Below, piece by piece: positions 59,646 through 64,000 of a DNA stretch of 64,000 bases (position 1 is its first letter; each line of letters begins with the position of its first letter). The position numbers and the translations under genes were made by a program. The DNA lies in NCBI GenBank assembly GCA_037974665.1, contig CM075778.1, forward strand, positions 8,607,001 through 8,671,000, written 5' to 3'. Origin of the DNA: Ehretia macrophylla. Its lineage: Eukaryota; Streptophyta; Magnoliopsida; Boraginales; Ehretiaceae. A model generated the notes under the pieces. It made no database searches. It saw only the letters and a program-made list of their open reading frames with translations, and had not been told where the DNA came from.

Positions 59646-60016
59646 TAACAACTTTATGTTTCATTGACTTTAAATTCCATCAGTTTTATGTTCTATCTTA
59701 TTTTTCTTTTTATGTATTGCCATGTCGTTAGTAGATTTTTTGTTTGAAGTAACAACTTTATGTTCTATTGGTTTTAAATTCCATTAGCTTTATGTTCCAT
59801 CACAATTTTTTTTTGTATTGTCTTGTCCGTGGTAGATTTTTTGGTTGAAATAACAATTTTATGTTCTATCAACTTTAAATTCTATCAGTTATATGTTCCA
59901 TCACATTTTTTTATGTATTGTCTTATCGGTGGTAGATCTTTTGGGTAAAATAACAACTTTATATTTCATCAACTTTAAATTCTATCAGCTTTATGTTCCA
60001 TCATATTTTGTTGGTT
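59646..60016. repeat. Tandem repeat, about 100-bp unit, 3.7 copies
   Basis: Units begin at 59,646, 59,750, 59,851 and 59,951 with TAACAACTTTATGTTCYATC and run through a TGTATTGTCTTGTCSGTGGTAGAT block. The last copy is partial. It lies inside the Harbinger element upstream of its TATA box. Confidence 0.85.
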
Positions 60017-60042
60017 TATGAAGGTTGGTGAGACTTAAATGC

Positions 60043-60050
60043 TATAAATA
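60043..60050 (+). promoter_or_regulatory. TATA box of the Harbinger transposase
   Basis: A TATAAATA in GCTATAAATAGTCATGC lies about 180 bp upstream of the recognisable protein-coding start and directly downstream of the tandem repeats. It is placed as the element's own promoter by position. Confidence 0.5.
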
Positions 60051-60221
60051 GTCATGCATGAAGCTTATAAGATACAACAACAAATCTTCTAAAATTTGTT
60101 AGTCTTCTTTCTTATTCTTCTTGTAATTTCAAAATCCATTGAACTCTTTTTCTGTCATCATATTTTTTCTGTGTTTAAAGGCATGGATTTCAATTATCAA
60201 TGCATATAGTATTTCAAAGTT

Positions 60222-60295
60222 TTGGACTCCGATGAGGAGTTATCATTAGTTCAATTGTTGGCCAATGAATATGATCGACGATTTAGGAGACAACA
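60222..60295 (+). pseudogene. Harbinger transposase N-terminal piece
   Basis: MDSDEELSLVQLLANEYDRR followed by FRRQH. The acidic N-terminus is typical of plant PIF/Harbinger (HARBI1-like) nucleases. It continues after the solo LTR at 63,180 with the same RQH codons duplicated by the CAACA target site. An in-frame ATG at 60,222 is a possible start, but a longer exon upstream cannot be excluded. Confidence 0.65.
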
Positions 60296-63174
60296 TGTAA
60301 CGCCCCGATCTCTCACGGAATCAGGATTCTTGTTAACCATACTATTCTCAACCAAATTCCAAATCCGGGTACAAAATTTAGGAAAAAACGGACAGAGTCT
60401 CCCCTATATATAGGACTATCTAAAAACCTGTAACATCAACATACAACCATAAGACCATAATCCACAACCTCAATCCATTTCATCCTCACAAGCATGCAAG
60501 TCAACTAGACAATAAAGTAAAGATTACAAGTTATTACAATATTAGAAGCCATCCAAAACTATCAATACATTTTAAACTTAACTTTTGAATTACAAAACTA
60601 AATTCCATGACAATCCACGTAAGCCAGCATAATCAATAACGAAACTCTCGAGCCTTCTTTTCTACCTCTGATAGCACTAATCCTGAAAGGTGTTAGAAAC
60701 GAGGGTAAATATACAACATGTATACTCAGTGAAAGAGGTGATGCATCATACCGGTAAATGCTTTCATGAAATGCACAAAGATAACACATAAATATCACAA
60801 ATAAGCAAGCTATTGAAACAAGTAATTAAACACTTTATAAAAAGGATACGGTTCAACTCCATGTCTTTAATCTCGAACCACGAACCACAATCTTCAAGCA
60901 AATGCTGGCAAACCCCTTATTCCTCCAAATGGGGTACTCCGGATGTACCCCGATCCTATGACCCAACTCTCCCTAGATAGATCCGTATGCCCTAACGAGG
61001 TGAACCACGCCTCTAGGGTAGAGGAATATGCCTCAGCGAGAGAGAAACTGGGAAACTATGGTAGTCAAGGGAGCACACAAGCCTGATGCCGCCCGTGTTA
61101 CTCGACACTACCATGCCCGAAAAGGTTGCACAACCCTGAGTCAAGATCACGAGAGCCAAGAATATCAAATCACATAAGAGGAACGACAAAGTAGGCTGCC
61201 CTCGTAATTAATCACAGATAGCACGAAAAGACACAAGATAGCAAGTAAATAATGCATATAAACTTTGTCAATTACTAAATAGTACAATCTAGGAACAATA
61301 AAATAAGTTAAGATGCACAAAAGAGGTGAAGACTCCCTCACCTAGAATTAAGCCAAGCATGCAAGAAAATAGCTCAAATTCACTTCAAACTTTCTTGAAT
61401 TAGCTCGAATACGTAGCCCTAGTGTGTTCATATAAGTTTAGTACTTTAGCAATTAACTATATCAATTCCAACTTAACTATTACTTAACTCAAACCTACAA
61501 GAATAGAAGCTATATTTATAATCACTTATTCACACAAGTTCATATTCCACATACAATTGAGCTACAAAATTCACCTTACCATATTATTAGACAGCATAGA
61601 AAACATTAAAGGCATCAAATACCATTAAGTTAAGATAATAAGTTATAAATTTCAATTGCTTTTAATTGCAATAATCAATAATCATATAACTAGATAAGTT
61701 ATCCTTATAATCCTACTCATTTAGCATACAATGTCTATTAGAATTTGATCTTTAACAAAGTACAAGTAATATAAACATTATAACAAGATATAAGTATTAA
61801 ATATGAAAATAACTATACGAACACAAAGGGGTCTATGTTCGATGATCACGAAACTCCACGAAATACTCACAAATGCTATATAATAACATATAAAGGCAAG
61901 ATATACAAGCACCAAAACTAATTCAAAGGCTAAGCATGAAAACCCCGAGTTTTTCCTTTGTTCGACTAGACTATTTAGCTTCCTACCAAAATTCAAGGAT
62001 CAAGCTAGGCAAGATAGTTATTCTACCAATCTAAGAATATCTAAATACATCTTTTAGAGCCTTCAAATCATAGCCTAGAGTTCAAGTACACGAAAACACC
62101 GAAAATGCCTCTTTGTGGGTTTTCACTACAAGTACCTATTCCGGAACCCAAACAAGTGAAACGAAGGCATTTCTAAGGCGTCAATACTTAATAAATACTA
62201 ACCATGAAGTCGAAACATGCCCAAATTCGAGTTAACCCCGAAACCCCTTTCTAAAATGGTCTATTTTGATCAAATTACCCAAGTTTCGAGCCTAACAAGA
62301 GCAATTGATATTTTTTCTACGTTCATGGACCTAATTAGCATCTACTAAAAGTCTCAAATCGAATTAAATTGCAACTTTTTTTCAAAAACCCTAGTTTGGC
62401 ACTATTCATCATCTTCCTCATTTAAATCTTCGTAATAAAACCTTACACAAACTATTATACTACACAAACATATTCTCTATAACATATAAACTCATTATTA
62501 TACAAGACTTGAGCATTATACAAGATAATATTAACAATTTAAGAAAATGGAATTCTTGAACATAAACTTTGAATGAATATATATGGAAACTCCTTCACCT
62601 ACAAGCCTTAAAGATGCTAGGAAGATGCTTAGGAGCCCTTGAAAACCCTTGGTGGAAGCTTAGAATGGCCAAAACTTGGAGGAGCTAGAAGAATTTTTCC
62701 TTCTTCTCCTTGTGGTTGTCGTCGGGTGGGGTGGAGGGCACAAGGAAATTTTTTTTTGCAAATGTTTGTATGAGTTATGAGGACTAATGAAGTTATTTAG
62801 TTTATATGCCAAGTGGTCAATGCATTGACTTAATTATTTGTGCAAGACTTGGTCATTTGTTTGCTCAAAACTCAATTAAAGGCTAACTAGTTAAAACCCA
62901 ATATTTCTACATACGTAACACTATTCAACGAAACACTAATTATTTTTCAAACACAAGTTCCCGACCTCCAAAGTCCAAAACTACAAGTTCACAATTCCTT
63001 TTATAAGTTATACTATCTAGGAAAAATTTAATTCAAGCAAATTAGACAGTTGATTTTCTTATGAATAGTGACCTCCAAATAAAACAATTAAGCAAGAAAA
63101 GAAATGCACATAAAAATGCTCAAAAATTTATGCAACAATTATTTAAAAATGTGATGAAATTTATGTGTGTCAGA
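60296..63174 (-). mobile_element. 2.88-kb solo LTR of an element B-like family
   Basis: The plus strand opens TGTAACGCCCCGATCTC and ends GTGTGTCAGA, with TSD CAACA at 60,291-60,295 and 63,175-63,179. Ends and interior (ACTACAAGTTC..TTTTATAAGTTATACTATC near 62,980-63,020) match the element B LTR, but it is clearly diverged. It interrupts the Harbinger transposase reading frame exactly, so it inserted later. The shared leader module is at 60,683-60,735 and 60,930-61,140. Confidence 0.85.
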
Positions 63175-63179
63175 CAACA

Positions 63180-64000
63180 TAATGTTCATTGTGGTTTAAT
63201 ACCGGGCTATGCTTACTTATGGCGAAATAGGCTACAAGGTCATGAAAATTTTACGGCACTTATTTTGCAGAAGATCATGTTTATCCTTCAAATATTTTTC
63301 GAATAAGGTATCGAATAAGTCATTACGATCCTTATTTTGTTCAAAAACAAATTTCTGCCGGACATTGGGGTTTGTTTTCTTTGCAAAGGTCACGGTTGTT
63401 TTAAGGATGCTTGCCTATAGAGCTGTTGTGGATTCGATGGATAATTATGTTAGAATAGGTGAAAGTACGACCATCGAGACTTTGAGAAGATTCGTGAAGT
63501 GAGTGATAGCAATATTTTTTGATAAATACCTAAGATCACCAAACGGGAATTATATTGCTAGATTGCTTGAAATGAAAAATTAAATAGGCTTCTCCCGCAT
63601 GTTGGGACGTATTGATTGCATGAACTAAAAGTGGAGGAACTGCCCAACTCCATGAAAAGGTATGTATAGTGGCTATATATATTCACGAACCAACAATAAT
63701 TTTGGAAGTCGTAGCTTCATATGATCTTTGGATATGACATACATTTTTTGGTTTGCCTGATTCTCTCAATGATATAAATATTTTGGAGTGGTCATTAATC
63801 TTTACTAAATTAGCTGAAAGATGAGCCTCTAAGGTCAATTATTCAATCAATGGACACAATTATATAATGGGGTATTATCTTACAAATGACATATATCCAC
63901 ATTAGTCAACATTTGTTAAAACTATACAAGCTCCATGAGACAACAAGAGATAGAATTTTGTTATAGCTCAAGAGTCAGCTAGAATAGATTTTGAACGTGC
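63180..64000 (+). pseudogene. PIF/Harbinger transposase (DDE), decayed and truncated by the window end
   Basis: Conserved blocks occur in order but in several frames: LIPGYAYLWRNRLQGHE (frame 1, from 63,180); YFAEDHVYPSNIFRIRYR and HYDPYFVQKQISAGHWGLFS (another frame, 63,255-63,400); VLRMLAYRAVVDSMDNYVRI and GESTTIETLRRFVK (63,390-63,502); DKYLRSPNGNYIARLL, GFSRMLGRIDCMN (first catalytic Asp region), KWRNCP, KGMYSGY. At least two frameshifts and many stops are present. Plant homologues pair with a Myb-like partner, and none is visible here. Confidence 0.82.

Larger units (their letters stand above)
59277..64000 (+). mobile_element. PIF/Harbinger DNA transposon, partial, split by a solo LTR
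   Basis: The left end CGCTAACTCTAATAG follows a TTA (59,274-59,276), as expected for the 3-bp TSD class, and resembles the MITE at 3,077. A tandem-repeat 5' region, a TATA box and the start of the transposase frame follow. The element is broken at 60,295 by a solo LTR and resumes at 63,180. It runs off the window end, so the right terminus is not seen. Confidence 0.72.

Noticed and set aside
59646..60016. CRISPR-like array
   Set aside because: Contiguous 100-bp tandem repeats without spacers, in a plant transposon.

Overview
The window is nuclear DNA from a flowering plant. It is AT-rich, holds one intron-rich plant receptor-kinase gene, and is otherwise packed with plant transposon lineages (Athila, Tekay-like chromoviruses, Copia, TRIM, PIF/Harbinger, hAT and Mutator MITEs). 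The species cannot be told from the sequence. No bacterial, organellar or CRISPR-like features were seen. Coordinates come from reading splice sites, LTR ends and target-site duplications (TSDs) by eye.

1-10.5 kb holds the only host gene. It is a minus-strand malectin-like/LRR receptor kinase of the LRR-I type. I resolve 13 exons that sum to 2,625 bp (874 codons plus stop), with every exon phase matching. Its introns carry a tRNA-derived SINE-like unit, a Harbinger-type MITE, a Mutator-type foldback MITE and an antisense Copia gag remnant. The kinase keeps its catalytic residues but has an aberrant segment after the activation loop.

10.5-28.9 kb is a nest. Element A, a minus-strand chromovirus (10,523-28,891), has an internally deleted Athila element (10,891-19,227) inside its 3' LTR and a 3.55-kb solo LTR (21,706-25,259) inside its RNase H region. 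Each inner insertion has a clean 5-bp TSD.

28.9-34.8 kb is gene-free. It holds repeat debris, a Copia LTR with the end of its polyprotein, a 571-bp TRIM and a small hAT-type MITE. 34.8-47.2 kb is element B, a second minus-strand chromovirus (TSD ACTAT), with a solo LTR (39,871-42,543) inside its pol.

47.2-57.1 kb is a 1.2-kb tandem duplication. Its second copy is split by element C (48,808-55,835), a plus-strand LTR element with no recognisable gag or pol. The undisturbed first copy gives the empty site for element C and for a hAT MITE. 57.6-58.1 kb is another foldback MITE. From 59.3 kb to the window end is a decayed PIF/Harbinger transposon interrupted by a solo LTR of the element-B kind (60,296-63,174).

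No intact autonomous transposon is present. The most unusual observations are these: several divergent LTR families share a leader module ending in a 3' splice-site-like sequence; element C has a repetitive internal domain; element A carries a G-box cluster upstream of its TATA box; and an otherwise intact receptor kinase has an altered P+1/APE segment.
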